NCBI GenBank assembly: GCA_947494565.1
Contig: CANLVG010000006.1
Coordinates: 124,001-188,000, forward strand
From: an uncultured Flavobacteriaceae bacterium
Lineage (GTDB): Bacteria; Bacteroidota; Bacteroidia; Flavobacteriales; Flavobacteriaceae
DNA length: 64,000 nt
Reading direction: 5' to 3'
In this document: one piece after another, positions 1 through 9,097 of the stretch
Position numbering within the stretch: position 1 is the first letter of the stretch
How the letters are laid out: every line of letters begins with the position of its first letter
Translations under genes and position numbers: made by a program
Notes under the pieces: model-generated
The model's input: only the letters and a program-made list of their open reading frames with translations
The model's database searches: none
Told to the model about the DNA's origin: nothing

Positions 1-394
1 AAACGGTGACGTTTTGTGAAGCTCCCCCTGAGAAGTAACCAAGGCAATTGGCCATGAAACGGGCGCCAACATCCTTAAAAGCCATAGTAGGGCCGTGAAA
101 TAGCTCTAGGGTCGCCACATTTTCTTCTAACTGAACTACCGGGAAATCGAAGTCGAGTACATTCGTTAGAATTGCTCTTAATTCGTCATTGGGAATTTCA
201 TCACTGACAAATTGATGGATGGCATTAAATGCGATTTCGTGGTTCGATAGACTTTCTATTCCTTCGAAAAAAGAAGTTGGAAGCGGGGTGATGCTTTCAG
301 GAAAGTACAATCCTCGATCAGGAGCGATTCCCTTGATGACGGCTTCTTTAAAAGAAACCTCTGGTGCGGTACGGTTTAGGCTATAAAAGTTCAT
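1..394 (-). CDS. thrC: Threonine synthase, N-terminal part (runs off window)
   Basis: The first 131 codons are present and the gene continues beyond the left edge. The product starts MNFYSLNRTAPEVSFKEA and contains GPTMAFKDVGARFM, the threonine synthase segment whose Lys binds pyridoxal phosphate. The enzyme converts O-phosphohomoserine to threonine in the cytosol, the last step of the pathway. The ATG overlaps the thrB stop by four bases (ATGA, 394-391), so the two are translationally coupled in a thrA-thrB-thrC operon read on the reverse strand. Identification is firm. Confidence 0.95.
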   Translation of the reverse strand, partial: MNFYSLNRTAPEVSFKEAVIKGIAPDRGLYFPESITPLPTSFFEGIESLSNHEIAFNAIHQFVSDEIPNDELRAILTNVLDFDFPVVQLEENVATLELFHGPTMAFKDVGARFMANCLGYFSGGASQNVTV

Positions 395-1320
395 ATGCGA
401 TCTACTATTTTTATTCCTTTTGAATTGACCTGCGAAACATGTATTTCGTAGTCCACTCCAATGTTCCGATAGACATTTTCCATCGCTTGCCCGACCTGCT
501 CGGCGGTCTGCTTTCCTTTACTAAAACTGAAAATAGAAGGTCCTGATCCTGAAATGCCACAACCCAAAGCTCCTGCCAATAGTGCTTCTGATTTTACCTC
601 CTTAAAACCAGGAATCAAAATCGACCGGATGGGTTCGACAATATGATCTTCCAAAGAACGACCGATGAGGTCGTAATCCGCGGTGAAGAGTCCGGCAATC
701 AACCCACCGACATTTCCCCATTGTTTTATTCCATCGGCTAGTGTGATCTTGGTTTTCAGTATTTTTCGTGAATCCGCGGTCCTCACTTCTATTTGTGGAT
801 GGATAACGGTAGCGTATAATTCATTCGGACTTGGAATCGGGATGATGTCCAAAGGGGCATAGCTCCGTACCAAGGTGAATCCACCGAATAGGGCGGGGGC
901 TACATTGTCGGCATGTGCGACACCACTGGCAAGGCGCTCTCCTTCCATAGCGAATTTGACCAGTTCCAATGACGAATAGGGCTTGCCCAATAATTCGTTC
1001 ATGGCCCAAACCGCTCCGGTAGAACTTGCTGCGCTACTCCCAATACCGCTGCCTGCCTTGATCTGTTTATAAATCTCGATCTCAAAACCTCCTTGATGCC
1101 CAATGTCTTCCAACAATGCCATTCCGGCCACTCCGGCCACATTCTTGGCCGTTTCCATAGGGAGGTCTTGTCCTTCTATTTTTGTGATATGAATACCCTC
1201 TTTCGAAGTTTTACGAACGACCATTTCATCTCCTATACTATCTAGGGCGACGCCAAGTACATCAAATCCACAGGAGACATTGGCAATCGTTGCCGGACAA
1301 AACACTTTTACAGCTTCCAT
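391..1320 (-). CDS. thrB: Homoserine kinase
   Basis: This 309-residue protein is a GHMP-family kinase that phosphorylates homoserine for threonine synthesis. The ATP-binding motif GSGIGSSAASS lies near residues 90-100, and the N-terminal FCPATIANVSCGFDVLG segment and the C-terminal GCGISGSGPS motif are typical of the family. Length matches usual homoserine kinases. It begins 3 bases after the thrA stop and ends overlapping thrC, so it is the middle gene of the operon. Confidence 0.96.
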   Translation of the reverse strand: MEAVKVFCPATIANVSCGFDVLGVALDSIGDEMVVRKTSKEGIHITKIEGQDLPMETAKNVAGVAGMALLEDIGHQGGFEIEIYKQIKAGSGIGSSAASSTGAVWAMNELLGKPYSSLELVKFAMEGERLASGVAHADNVAPALFGGFTLVRSYAPLDIIPIPSPNELYATVIHPQIEVRTADSRKILKTKITLADGIKQWGNVGGLIAGLFTADYDLIGRSLEDHIVEPIRSILIPGFKEVKSEALLAGALGCGISGSGPSIFSFSKGKQTAEQVGQAMENVYRNIGVDYEIHVSQVNSKGIKIVDRI

Positions 1321-1323
1321 TTT

Positions 1324-3768
1324 TTAGAAATTTCCGATTCTAATGATATCCGCAAAGATACCGGAAGCCGTGACATCGGCTCCTGCTCCCGCACCCTTAA
1401 TGATCATGGGCTGGTCAGGATATCTTTCCGTATAGAACAACACGATATTATCACTTCCTTCAAGCGTATAAAAATCATGACCTTTGGGAATCTGCTGTAG
1501 ACCTACACTGGCTTTTCCCTCTTCGAATTGTGCCACATACTTTAACTTACTACCGTTATCGATCGCATCTTTGTACAACTGTTGAAAATGAGGTTCGTTC
1601 CGGACCAAGGAAGCGAAAAAATCCCCATTGTTGTCGGTAGCCAGACTTTCTTGCGGAAGAAAGGAATGGTTCTCAATATCTTCTATTTCCAACAAGCTTC
1701 CGCTCTCACGGGCCAGAATCAAGATTTTTCGCATAACATCGACCCCGCTGAGATCGATTTTTGGGTCTGGTTCGGTATATCCTTGCTCTTGAGCCTCTTT
1801 GACGACATCATGAAAAGTGACCTTGTCATTAAAGGTGTTAAAAACAAAATTTAGACTTCCCGACAAAACGGCCTGGATTTTCAAAATCTTATCTCCCGAA
1901 GCCATCAGGTGTTTCAAGGTATCGATAATGGGCAATCCTGCGCCGACGTTGGTTTCAAATAAAAATGGAGCATTAAAGGTGCGTGCTAGCTCCTTTAGTT
2001 CCTGGTAATTTGAAAATACCGATGAACAGGCTATTTTGTTGCAGGTCACTACGGAAATACTATTGCCTAGATAAGCGTTGTACGTTTTGGAAACCTCGGC
2101 ACTTGCTGTATTATCCACAAAAATGCTATTGCGGTAATTCAGTTGGTTTACGGTTTCAAAAAACTTGTGCTTATCTGCTGTCTGCCCTGATTGCAATTGT
2201 TCTTCCCAGTCTTTCAAGGAAATCCCGTCCTCGTCGAAAAACATGGTCCTTGAGTTGGAAAGTCCAATGACCCTGATATTGAGCTTGAGTTTTTCCTTGA
2301 GGTATTTTTTCTGCTGGTGTATTTGATTTAAGAATTTGGAACCGACATTACCGACGCCCATTACGAATAAATTCAGCTGTTTTATATTCTCCTCAAAAAA
2401 CTGCTCATGTAAGGCATTCAACGCCTTTTTTACATCTTCTTCCTTGATGACCGCCGAAATATTGCGCTCCGATGCCCCTTGCGCTATCGCCCGTATATTC
2501 ACATTGTTTTTTCCGAGTGTACTGAACATTTTTCCGCTAAGTCCTTGATGGCTCTTCATACGGTCACCGACCAATGCAATGATGGCCAATCTTTTTTCGG
2601 CTATTGCAGGTTTGATTTTCCCCCGTTCGATTTCATATTCAAAAGCCGAATTTACCATGGTTACCGCCTTATCTAGGTCATCTGCTGAAATACCGACGCA
2701 TATCGAATGTTCCGATGAGGCCTGTGTAATCAAAACTACACTTATATCGGATTGCGATAGTACTTCGAAGAAGCGTTTGGAGATTCCCGGAATACCGACC
2801 ATGCCCGGACCTTCTAAGGACAATAGCGCGGTGTTGGCTATGTGGCTGATACCTCTGACCGTTTTGCCCTGACTAGTGGAGTTCTTGGTAATTGAGGTCC
2901 CTTGATCAGCGGGTTGAAAAGTATTTTTGATTTCGATGGAAATTCCTTTGGCCAATACAGGTTGAATCGTAGGCGGGTAGAGCACCTTGGCACCAAAGTG
3001 AGAAAGTTCCATGGCTTCTTCATAGGAGATATGCGGAATTGCCTTGGCTTGTTTCACCCATTTCGGATTGGCGGTGTACATACCGCTGACATCCGTCCAG
3101 ATTTGCAGAATTTCAGCATCGATGGCGGCCGCTATAATCGCGGCGGTATAATCAGAACCTCCCCGGCCGAGGGTGGTCGCATTTCCTTTTTCCGAAGATG
3201 CGATAAATCCTGGTGCAACGATTACTTTTTGAGAAGCTTTATTTATAAAAGTGTTGCAGTTCGCATTGGTCAAGTCAAAGTTGACCGTGGCCTTGCCGTT
3301 TACGTTGTTCGTGATGATGAGCGCTCTACTATCCGCATGAATCGCGTCTAACTGCTCTTGCTTGAAATACTCACAAATAATATAAGACGATAATAGTTCT
3401 CCATAGCTCACGATTTTATCCGAAAGCTGTGGCGTAATCTCCCCAATCAAAAAAGCACCTTCAAGTAAGGTTTCCAGGGTATTCAATTCACTTTTTACCT
3501 TGCTCAAAATAGCACTTTGAACGTTTATATTGATAAGTGACTTGACTGTTGACAAATGTCTGTCCTCTAATTCTTTAACCATCGGTTTGTAAGCTGCATC
3601 TTGTTTAGAAGCGAGTAACGATGCATTTAATAAGGTATCGGTAACTCCTCCAAAAGCCGAAACGACCACTACGATTTTATCCGACTTGGTGTCGGAAACG
3701 ATGTTTTTTACTAAGGTTATGTTTTGTGCGTTGGCTACGGAAGTACCCCCGAATTTTAGAACTTGCAT
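1324..3768 (-). CDS. thrA: Bifunctional aspartokinase I / homoserine dehydrogenase I
   Basis: This 814-residue fusion carries out the first and third steps from aspartate to threonine. An aspartokinase domain occupies about residues 1-300 (LKFGGTSVAN, GRGGSDYTAA), followed by ACT regulatory domains to about 460 and a homoserine dehydrogenase domain with the NAD(P)-binding loop GVGNVGSKFL and the GYTEPDPKIDLSG segment. The architecture is that of E. coli ThrA, where threonine inhibits through the ACT domains. It is the first gene of the thr operon and is preceded by a candidate leader peptide. Confidence 0.97.
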   Translation of the reverse strand: MQVLKFGGTSVANAQNITLVKNIVSDTKSDKIVVVVSAFGGVTDTLLNASLLASKQDAAYKPMVKELEDRHLSTVKSLININVQSAILSKVKSELNTLETLLEGAFLIGEITPQLSDKIVSYGELLSSYIICEYFKQEQLDAIHADSRALIITNNVNGKATVNFDLTNANCNTFINKASQKVIVAPGFIASSEKGNATTLGRGGSDYTAAIIAAAIDAEILQIWTDVSGMYTANPKWVKQAKAIPHISYEEAMELSHFGAKVLYPPTIQPVLAKGISIEIKNTFQPADQGTSITKNSTSQGKTVRGISHIANTALLSLEGPGMVGIPGISKRFFEVLSQSDISVVLITQASSEHSICVGISADDLDKAVTMVNSAFEYEIERGKIKPAIAEKRLAIIALVGDRMKSHQGLSGKMFSTLGKNNVNIRAIAQGASERNISAVIKEEDVKKALNALHEQFFEENIKQLNLFVMGVGNVGSKFLNQIHQQKKYLKEKLKLNIRVIGLSNSRTMFFDEDGISLKDWEEQLQSGQTADKHKFFETVNQLNYRNSIFVDNTASAEVSKTYNAYLGNSISVVTCNKIACSSVFSNYQELKELARTFNAPFLFETNVGAGLPIIDTLKHLMASGDKILKIQAVLSGSLNFVFNTFNDKVTFHDVVKEAQEQGYTEPDPKIDLSGVDVMRKILILARESGSLLEIEDIENHSFLPQESLATDNNGDFFASLVRNEPHFQQLYKDAIDNGSKLKYVAQFEEGKASVGLQQIPKGHDFYTLEGSDNIVLFYTERYPDQPMIIKGAGAGADVTASGIFADIIRIGNF

Positions 3769-3835
3769 GTCATTGAATTGAAAGTGGATTTTTTTGAAAA
3801 GTGCCCGAAATAGGTATTGTCGAATATATAGCAGA

Positions 3836-3922
3836 TTACCCCAAAGGGGTTGTGCAAGCCGTGTAGCAGTGACTTGTGTGTGTCTTGAAAAATGTTGCTA
3901 TGTCCGTTTTATAAAAAACCAT
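3836..3922 (-). CDS. Candidate Thr-rich leader peptide of the thr operon
   Basis: A 28-codon ORF lies between the predicted thr promoter and thrA. Seven of 28 codons are Thr (ACG or ACA except one ACC) and two are Cys; it ends CTTPLG then TAA. The last codons overlap a short CCCC-TTT-GGGG inverted repeat at about 3839-3849. A Thr-rich leader directly before thrA suggests ribosome-mediated attenuation, as known for thr operons in other bacteria. I could not identify a clean terminator after it, so the call is an inference. Confidence 0.45.
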   Translation of the reverse strand: MVFYKTDIATFFKTHTSHCYTACTTPLG

Positions 3923-3938
3923 CTCAGTAATAGAACGG

Positions 3939-3969
3939 TAAATGTAGTACTTTTGATGTGCCCAGCAAA
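3939..3969 (-). promoter_or_regulatory. Putative thr operon promoter
   Basis: On the reverse strand a TTTG element (3969-3966) is followed after 19 bases by TACATTTA (3946-3939), close to the Bacteroidota TAnnTTTG -7 consensus (last base differs). The start of the candidate leader ORF lies 16 bases downstream of the -7 element. Confidence 0.4.
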
Positions 3970-4077
3970 TCTTGCCGATAATTTTTACGGAATTATTAAA
4001 AATAAGGTTCTTAAATCGTTAATAATGCTTACGAATGCCGATACTGGGTCAAACCGTTTAAAATATAAAGAACGCAT

Positions 4078-5625
4078 ATGAAGATTTTTTCTGCAGAGCA
4101 GATTTATGCCGCCGATAAATTTACAATTGAAAAACAACAGATTACGACCGATGAGCTCATGGAGCGGTCGGCCGTTCAGATTTTCAACTGGATACATACC
4201 CGAATGCAAGGTGCTCAGGTAAAAATACACTTGTTCTGTGGTATTGGAAACAATGGGGGCGATGGTATCGCATTGGCCAGACACCTACAAGAACACGGCT
4301 ATAACATAGCTGTTTATGTCGTGAATTACAGTAAAAAACGCTCTAAGGACTTTTTAATCAATCTGGAACGATTAAAGGCAAGAAAGGTGTGGCCTGAATT
4401 TTTGGATGCCGATCACAAACTTCCTGAAATCGGTCGTGATGACATCATTGTGGATGCCATTTTCGGGATAGGGTTAAATCGACCACCCGCGGATTGGGTG
4501 GTTCAGCTCATGGGGCATTTGCATAGTTCAGAGGCGTTTATCCTTTCGGTCGATATTCCATCAGGACTATATACAGATCGACTATCAGCCGATAAGAATT
4601 CTATTGTCCGATCTAATTTCGTACTGAGTTTTCAAGCTCCAAAACTGATATTCTTTTTACCTGAGACTGGTGTTTACAGCAACCAATGGGAGCTTTTGGA
4701 TATCGGGTTAGACCCGGAATTTCTAATGACGACGGATACTGATTACGAACTTATCGGTAAGAACGAGGTGCTTCCATTTTATATTCCTAGGGAAAAGTTC
4801 TCTCATAAAGGCACTTATGGCCATGCACTCTTGATTGGTGGTAGTAAGGGCAAGATCGGGGCGGTATTGTTGGTTACGCGGGCTTGTTTGAATGCAGGCA
4901 GTGGTCTCGTCACGGCCTATGTGCCTGAATGTGGTTATCTACCGTTACAGACAGGGCTGCCAGAAGCAATGGTGATAACCGAAGGTGAAAATTTCATCTC
5001 GAAAATCGAATTCGGTCTTTCCCCGACTGTTATAGGGATAGGAGTGGGCTTAGGAATGGATAAAGCAACCACTAAGGCTTTTTCCGATTTACTTAAGACC
5101 AATGAAGTGCCAATGGTTATAGATGCTGACGGACTTAATATGCTCTCAGAACACCGAAGTATGTTGGATGATATACCGGGCCAATCAGTTCTAACCCCAC
5201 ATCCAAAAGAATTGGAACGGTTGATAGGTGAATGGGCAGATGATTTCGACAAGCTCGAAAAGACCAAGGCATTTTCAAAAAAGTACAATTGTATTGTCGT
5301 TATTAAGGGGGCGCATTCCATTACCGTGTATGGCGATAAGGGCTATGTGAATACCACGGGTAATCCAGGGATGGCCACTGCGGGTAGTGGTGATGTGCTA
5401 ACCGGAATCATTTCAGGATTTCTAGCACAGGGATACGAACCTCTAAAGGCGGCCCTTTTTGGAGTATATCTGCACGGTAGGGCCGGTGATATCGCCGTTG
5501 AACACACTGGTTACCAATCTTTGACAGCTTCAGCGATTAACGAAACCATTGGAATGGCTTTTATCGATTTGTTCAAGATGCCTGAACAACCACAACCGCA
5601 AGAGCAAGAAGAACAAGGGCAATAA
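4078..5625 (+). CDS. nnr: Bifunctional NAD(P)H-hydrate epimerase / ADP-dependent dehydratase
   Basis: The 515-residue protein repairs hydrated NADH and NADPH. The N-terminal YjeF/NnrE epimerase domain (about 1-210) has CGIGNNGGDGIALAR at about 54-68; the C-terminal ribokinase-like NnrD dehydratase domain (about 225-500) has the ATAGSGDVLTG motif and the NTTGNPGMA segment that precedes it. Length and order match bacterial Nnr fusions. The tail is rich in Pro, Gln and Glu. It is read divergently from the thr operon and ends at a strong hairpin terminator. Confidence 0.95.
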   Translation: MKIFSAEQIYAADKFTIEKQQITTDELMERSAVQIFNWIHTRMQGAQVKIHLFCGIGNNGGDGIALARHLQEHGYNIAVYVVNYSKKRSKDFLINLERLKARKVWPEFLDADHKLPEIGRDDIIVDAIFGIGLNRPPADWVVQLMGHLHSSEAFILSVDIPSGLYTDRLSADKNSIVRSNFVLSFQAPKLIFFLPETGVYSNQWELLDIGLDPEFLMTTDTDYELIGKNEVLPFYIPREKFSHKGTYGHALLIGGSKGKIGAVLLVTRACLNAGSGLVTAYVPECGYLPLQTGLPEAMVITEGENFISKIEFGLSPTVIGIGVGLGMDKATTKAFSDLLKTNEVPMVIDADGLNMLSEHRSMLDDIPGQSVLTPHPKELERLIGEWADDFDKLEKTKAFSKKYNCIVVIKGAHSITVYGDKGYVNTTGNPGMATAGSGDVLTGIISGFLAQGYEPLKAALFGVYLHGRAGDIAVEHTGYQSLTASAINETIGMAFIDLFKMPEQPQPQEQEEQGQ

Positions 5626-5651
5626 AAAAGGCCTTTTAAAAAGGCCTTTCT
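5624..5651. terminator. Bidirectional terminator after nnr
   Basis: The two halves AAAGGCC and GGCCTTT form a hairpin around a TTTTAAAA centre, with A- and T-runs on both sides. It sits between the convergent ends of nnr and the 139-aa gene and can serve both. Confidence 0.75.
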
Positions 5652-5675
5652 GATATTAAATGGTCAAAATATAGA

Positions 5676-6095
5676 TTATTTGCTTTTAACTCTTCTTTTT
5701 ACCCATGCAAGGGCATTATCGAATTCTATAAAAAATTTCATTTGTTTTTTGTAGAACAATTTCTCGATTTTGAAATTGTGCATATCGATTTCCTTTATAG
5801 AAACAATAGCGAAGGCTTTAAGGTTTTCCAATTGCCTTATATAGGTGTAAATCGTAGGGTCGATAGCATATGAGTTTTGGCGTAAACTAATATACCCGAA
5901 GTCTTTACCCCTGAAATGTATTTCTGAAATACCTATAATTTGATATGCCCTTTCTAATGTGATCGTTGCGCCCTCATCAAAATTCGCTACCATGTAGTTG
6001 TCATATACTTGAACCGTGCCCACGTCCAACTTATATTCTCGTATGACTACTCTCTTTCTTTTGTTTTTGGTTTGTCCCACTTTCATTTTTCCCAT
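5676..6095 (-). CDS. Small basic protein, possibly SpoIIAA/STAS-like
   Basis: This 139-residue cytoplasmic protein begins with a Lys/Arg-rich stretch and has no signal peptide or membrane segment. The pattern of alternating beta and helix (IGISEIHFRGKDFGYISLR, then LKAFAIVSI, then FFIEFDNALAWVKRRVK) resembles the SpoIIAA-like/STAS proteins common in flavobacteria, but I do not recognise a specific family member. It is monocistronic, convergent with nnr and downstream of clpC. Function unknown. Confidence 0.7.
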   Translation of the reverse strand: MGKMKVGQTKNKRKRVVIREYKLDVGTVQVYDNYMVANFDEGATITLERAYQIIGISEIHFRGKDFGYISLRQNSYAIDPTIYTYIRQLENLKAFAIVSIKEIDMHNFKIEKLFYKKQMKFFIEFDNALAWVKRRVKSK

Positions 6096-6233
6096 AGTTG
6101 TAATGTCTGAAACGAAAGTAGAATTAACAAGTCCTAAAGAGAAAAATATTAGATTAAACGCGTAAATATCGTTTATATGACGAAATCGTTAATTGGCTGG
6201 CACTGTATTTCTTACGAGGCTAATTTTTACCCA

Positions 6234-6265
6234 TAAAAAAAGGAGTCATTTTGTATGACTCCTTT
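6234..6265 (-). terminator. clpC terminator
   Basis: AAAGGAGTCAT and ATGACTCCTTT form an 11-bp hairpin with a short loop. Read on the reverse strand it is followed by a T-run immediately after the clpC stop. Confidence 0.8.
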
Positions 6266-6287
6266 GATTCCAATTTCTTACGGTATA

Positions 6288-8837
6288 TTAAGTCTTCGAA
6301 GATTTTTCGGCCTTCTTGATCTTAATCGTCAATTCTTCCTTCTTTTTGTCCAAGTCCATTGAGATGGTATCGCCCTCTTCAAGTTTTGAATTTACGATTT
6401 CCTCAGCCAAGGCATCTTCGATATACTTTTGAATGGCCCTCTTAAGTGGTCGAGCACCGTATTGTTTATCAAAGCCCTTTTCAGCGATATAGTCTTTGGC
6501 GGTAGCGGATAGCTTCAAGTCATATCCGATATCATTGATGCGCGCATAGAGCTTATCCAATTCAATATCGATGATTTTATGGATATCTTCCCGTTCAAGC
6601 GGATTGAAAACAATTACATCATCGATTCTATTTAAAAATTCAGGTGCAAAAGCCTTCTTCAACGCATTTTCGATAACACTTTTCTGATGTGAATCGGCTT
6701 GCGATTTCTTTGCGGAAGTACCAAAACCAACTCCTTGACCGAAATCCTTCAATTGCCGTGCCCCGATATTCGATGTCATGATGATGATCGTATTTCTGAA
6801 GTCTATTTTTCTTCCAAGGCTATCTGTTAGATATCCATCATCCAACACTTGTAATAACATGTTGAATACATCTGGATGCGCCTTTTCGACCTCATCGAGC
6901 AAAATCACCGAATAGGGCTTTCTTCTTACCTTCTCCGTCAACTGCCCGCCTTCTTCATAGCCAACGTATCCCGGGGGTGCTCCGACAAGCCTTGAAATGG
7001 CAAATTTTTCCATGTATTCGCTCATATCGATGCGAATCAATGCGTCTTCCGAGTCGAACAGTTCATTGGCCAAAACTTTAGCCAATTGGGTCTTACCTAC
7101 ACCCGTTTGTCCTAGAAAGATAAATGAACCTATAGGTTTGTTCGGATCTTTTAGACCCGCTCGGTTTCGCTGAATGGCTTTTGCCACTTTCGCTACGGCT
7201 TCATCCTGTCCGATGACATTATTTTTGATCAATTCCGGCAATTCGGCCAACTTATTGCTTTCGGTCTGTGCAATTCTATTGACAGGTATACCACTCATCA
7301 TAGACACCACATCGGCAACATTTTCCTCTGTAACTATTTCCTTATGGAGCTTACTCTCATCTTCCCATCGTTCTTGCGCAGCGGCCAATTCCTTTTCGAG
7401 ACGTTTTTCATCATCACGCAATTTTGCGGCCTCTTCGTATTTCTGTTTCTTAACGACGCTGTTTTTCAATACCCGAACATCATCGAGTTGCTTCTCAAGG
7501 TCCACGATCTGTTTTGGTACATCCATGTTCACGATATGAACTCGAGAACCGGCTTCATCCAAAGCATCGATGGCCTTGTCGGGCAAAAAGCGATCTGTCA
7601 TATACCGATTCGTCAGTTTGACACAGGCCACAATGGCCTCATCGGTATAATCCACATTGTGATGATCTTCGTATTTACCTTTGATATTCTGTAATATTTC
7701 GATGGTTTCACCTACCGATGTCGGCTCAACGATTACTTTCTGGAATCTACGCTCCAGCGCACCGTCTTTTTCGATATACTGTCGATATTCATCCAAGGTG
7801 GTCGCTCCGATACATTGAATCTCACCCCTGGCAAGCGCGGGTTTGAACATATTGGAGGCATCTAAGCTTCCAGTTGCTCCTCCAGCACCGACAATGGTAT
7901 GTATTTCGTCAATGAACAGGATAACGTCATCGTTTTTTTCCAATTCGTTCATTACGGCCTTCATACGCTCTTCAAACTGGCCACGATATTTTGTACCGGC
8001 AACCAATGAGGCGAGGTCTAAGGTAACAACCCTTTTCCCATAAAGTATTCTGGAAACCTTTTTGTTGATGATCCGCAGGGCCAATCCTTCGGCGATGGCA
8101 CTTTTACCAACACCTGGTTCTCCGATGAGCAGTGGGTTGTTCTTTTTCCTTCTACTCAAAATCTGCGAAACCCTTTCGATTTCCTTTTCCCTTCCGACTA
8201 CCGGGTCCAAGCGATTTTCCTCCGCCATTTGGGTGAGGTCTCGCCCGAAATTATCCAGTACAGGGGTTTTCGATTTTTTATTTCCTTTTTGACCTGAAGT
8301 ACTACCAAATGTACTTTCCTTACCTTCATTCGCTTCATCACTATCACCGGGAAAGGATTCGGAGGTGGGGGCGTCTACGATATCGTCGTCACTTGTTATC
8401 ATAAATTTGAACTGCTCCTTCACACCATCATAATCTACTTTCAACTTGTGAAGTAACTTGGTCGTCGGGTCATTTTCATTTCTCAAAATACACAGCAAAA
8501 GATGCGCTGTGTTGATCGACGAACTCTGAAATAGCTTTGCCTCTAAAAATGTGGTTTTCAGGGCACGCTCTGCCTGCCTTGTCAAGTGCAGGTTTTTCTT
8601 ATCTTTCTGAACGTTGCTGGGGCTTGGGTTAGAGGGGCTAAGAATTTCTACTTTTCTGCGCAGATGGTCTAAATCGACATCAAGTGCATCTAAAATAGTG
8701 ATTGCTTTTCCACTTCCATCGCGCAAAAGACCTAACATCAAGTGCTCGGTACCGATAAAATCGTGACCCAACCGTAATGCCTCTTCTTTGCTATACGCAA
8801 TTACGTCCTTAACTCTTGGCGAAAAATTATCATCCAT
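6288..8837 (-). CDS. clpC: ATP-dependent Clp protease ATP-binding subunit ClpC
   Basis: This 849-residue Hsp100/AAA+ unfoldase feeds substrates to ClpP. It has two N-terminal Clp repeats, a first AAA domain with Walker A GEPGVGKSAIAEG and Walker B VILFIDEIH, a middle UVR-type coiled region (KKQKYEEAAKLRDDEKRLEKEL split), and a second AAA domain with GQTGVGKTQLAK. A VGF tripeptide in the second AAA domain is the ClpP-docking loop. Length is typical of ClpC rather than ClpA or ClpB. It is monocistronic and divergent from gyrA. Confidence 0.95.
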   Translation of the reverse strand: MDDNFSPRVKDVIAYSKEEALRLGHDFIGTEHLMLGLLRDGSGKAITILDALDVDLDHLRRKVEILSPSNPSPSNVQKDKKNLHLTRQAERALKTTFLEAKLFQSSSINTAHLLLCILRNENDPTTKLLHKLKVDYDGVKEQFKFMITSDDDIVDAPTSESFPGDSDEANEGKESTFGSTSGQKGNKKSKTPVLDNFGRDLTQMAEENRLDPVVGREKEIERVSQILSRRKKNNPLLIGEPGVGKSAIAEGLALRIINKKVSRILYGKRVVTLDLASLVAGTKYRGQFEERMKAVMNELEKNDDVILFIDEIHTIVGAGGATGSLDASNMFKPALARGEIQCIGATTLDEYRQYIEKDGALERRFQKVIVEPTSVGETIEILQNIKGKYEDHHNVDYTDEAIVACVKLTNRYMTDRFLPDKAIDALDEAGSRVHIVNMDVPKQIVDLEKQLDDVRVLKNSVVKKQKYEEAAKLRDDEKRLEKELAAAQERWEDESKLHKEIVTEENVADVVSMMSGIPVNRIAQTESNKLAELPELIKNNVIGQDEAVAKVAKAIQRNRAGLKDPNKPIGSFIFLGQTGVGKTQLAKVLANELFDSEDALIRIDMSEYMEKFAISRLVGAPPGYVGYEEGGQLTEKVRRKPYSVILLDEVEKAHPDVFNMLLQVLDDGYLTDSLGRKIDFRNTIIIMTSNIGARQLKDFGQGVGFGTSAKKSQADSHQKSVIENALKKAFAPEFLNRIDDVIVFNPLEREDIHKIIDIELDKLYARINDIGYDLKLSATAKDYIAEKGFDKQYGARPLKRAIQKYIEDALAEEIVNSKLEEGDTISMDLDKKKEELTIKIKKAEKSSKT

Positions 8838-9097
8838 AAAACAATCCGTATAAGCTTTAAAATTAGTAAATCTAGAACAATCTTAGGCAAATACCGTACC
8901 CATATTCGATAAACTATATCGAATTGACGAAAAAAGCATCGATTTACAAAATAATCAATAGGGTAATTATCAACTACCTACAACGCAAAAAGTGTTAATA
9001 AATTGTTGAATAAAGTAAGGTTTGTGTTCTTTGAAGGCTACGATTTTACGTATATTGGCATGCTTTTTTAATCAATTAAATACTTTAAGAATTGCAT

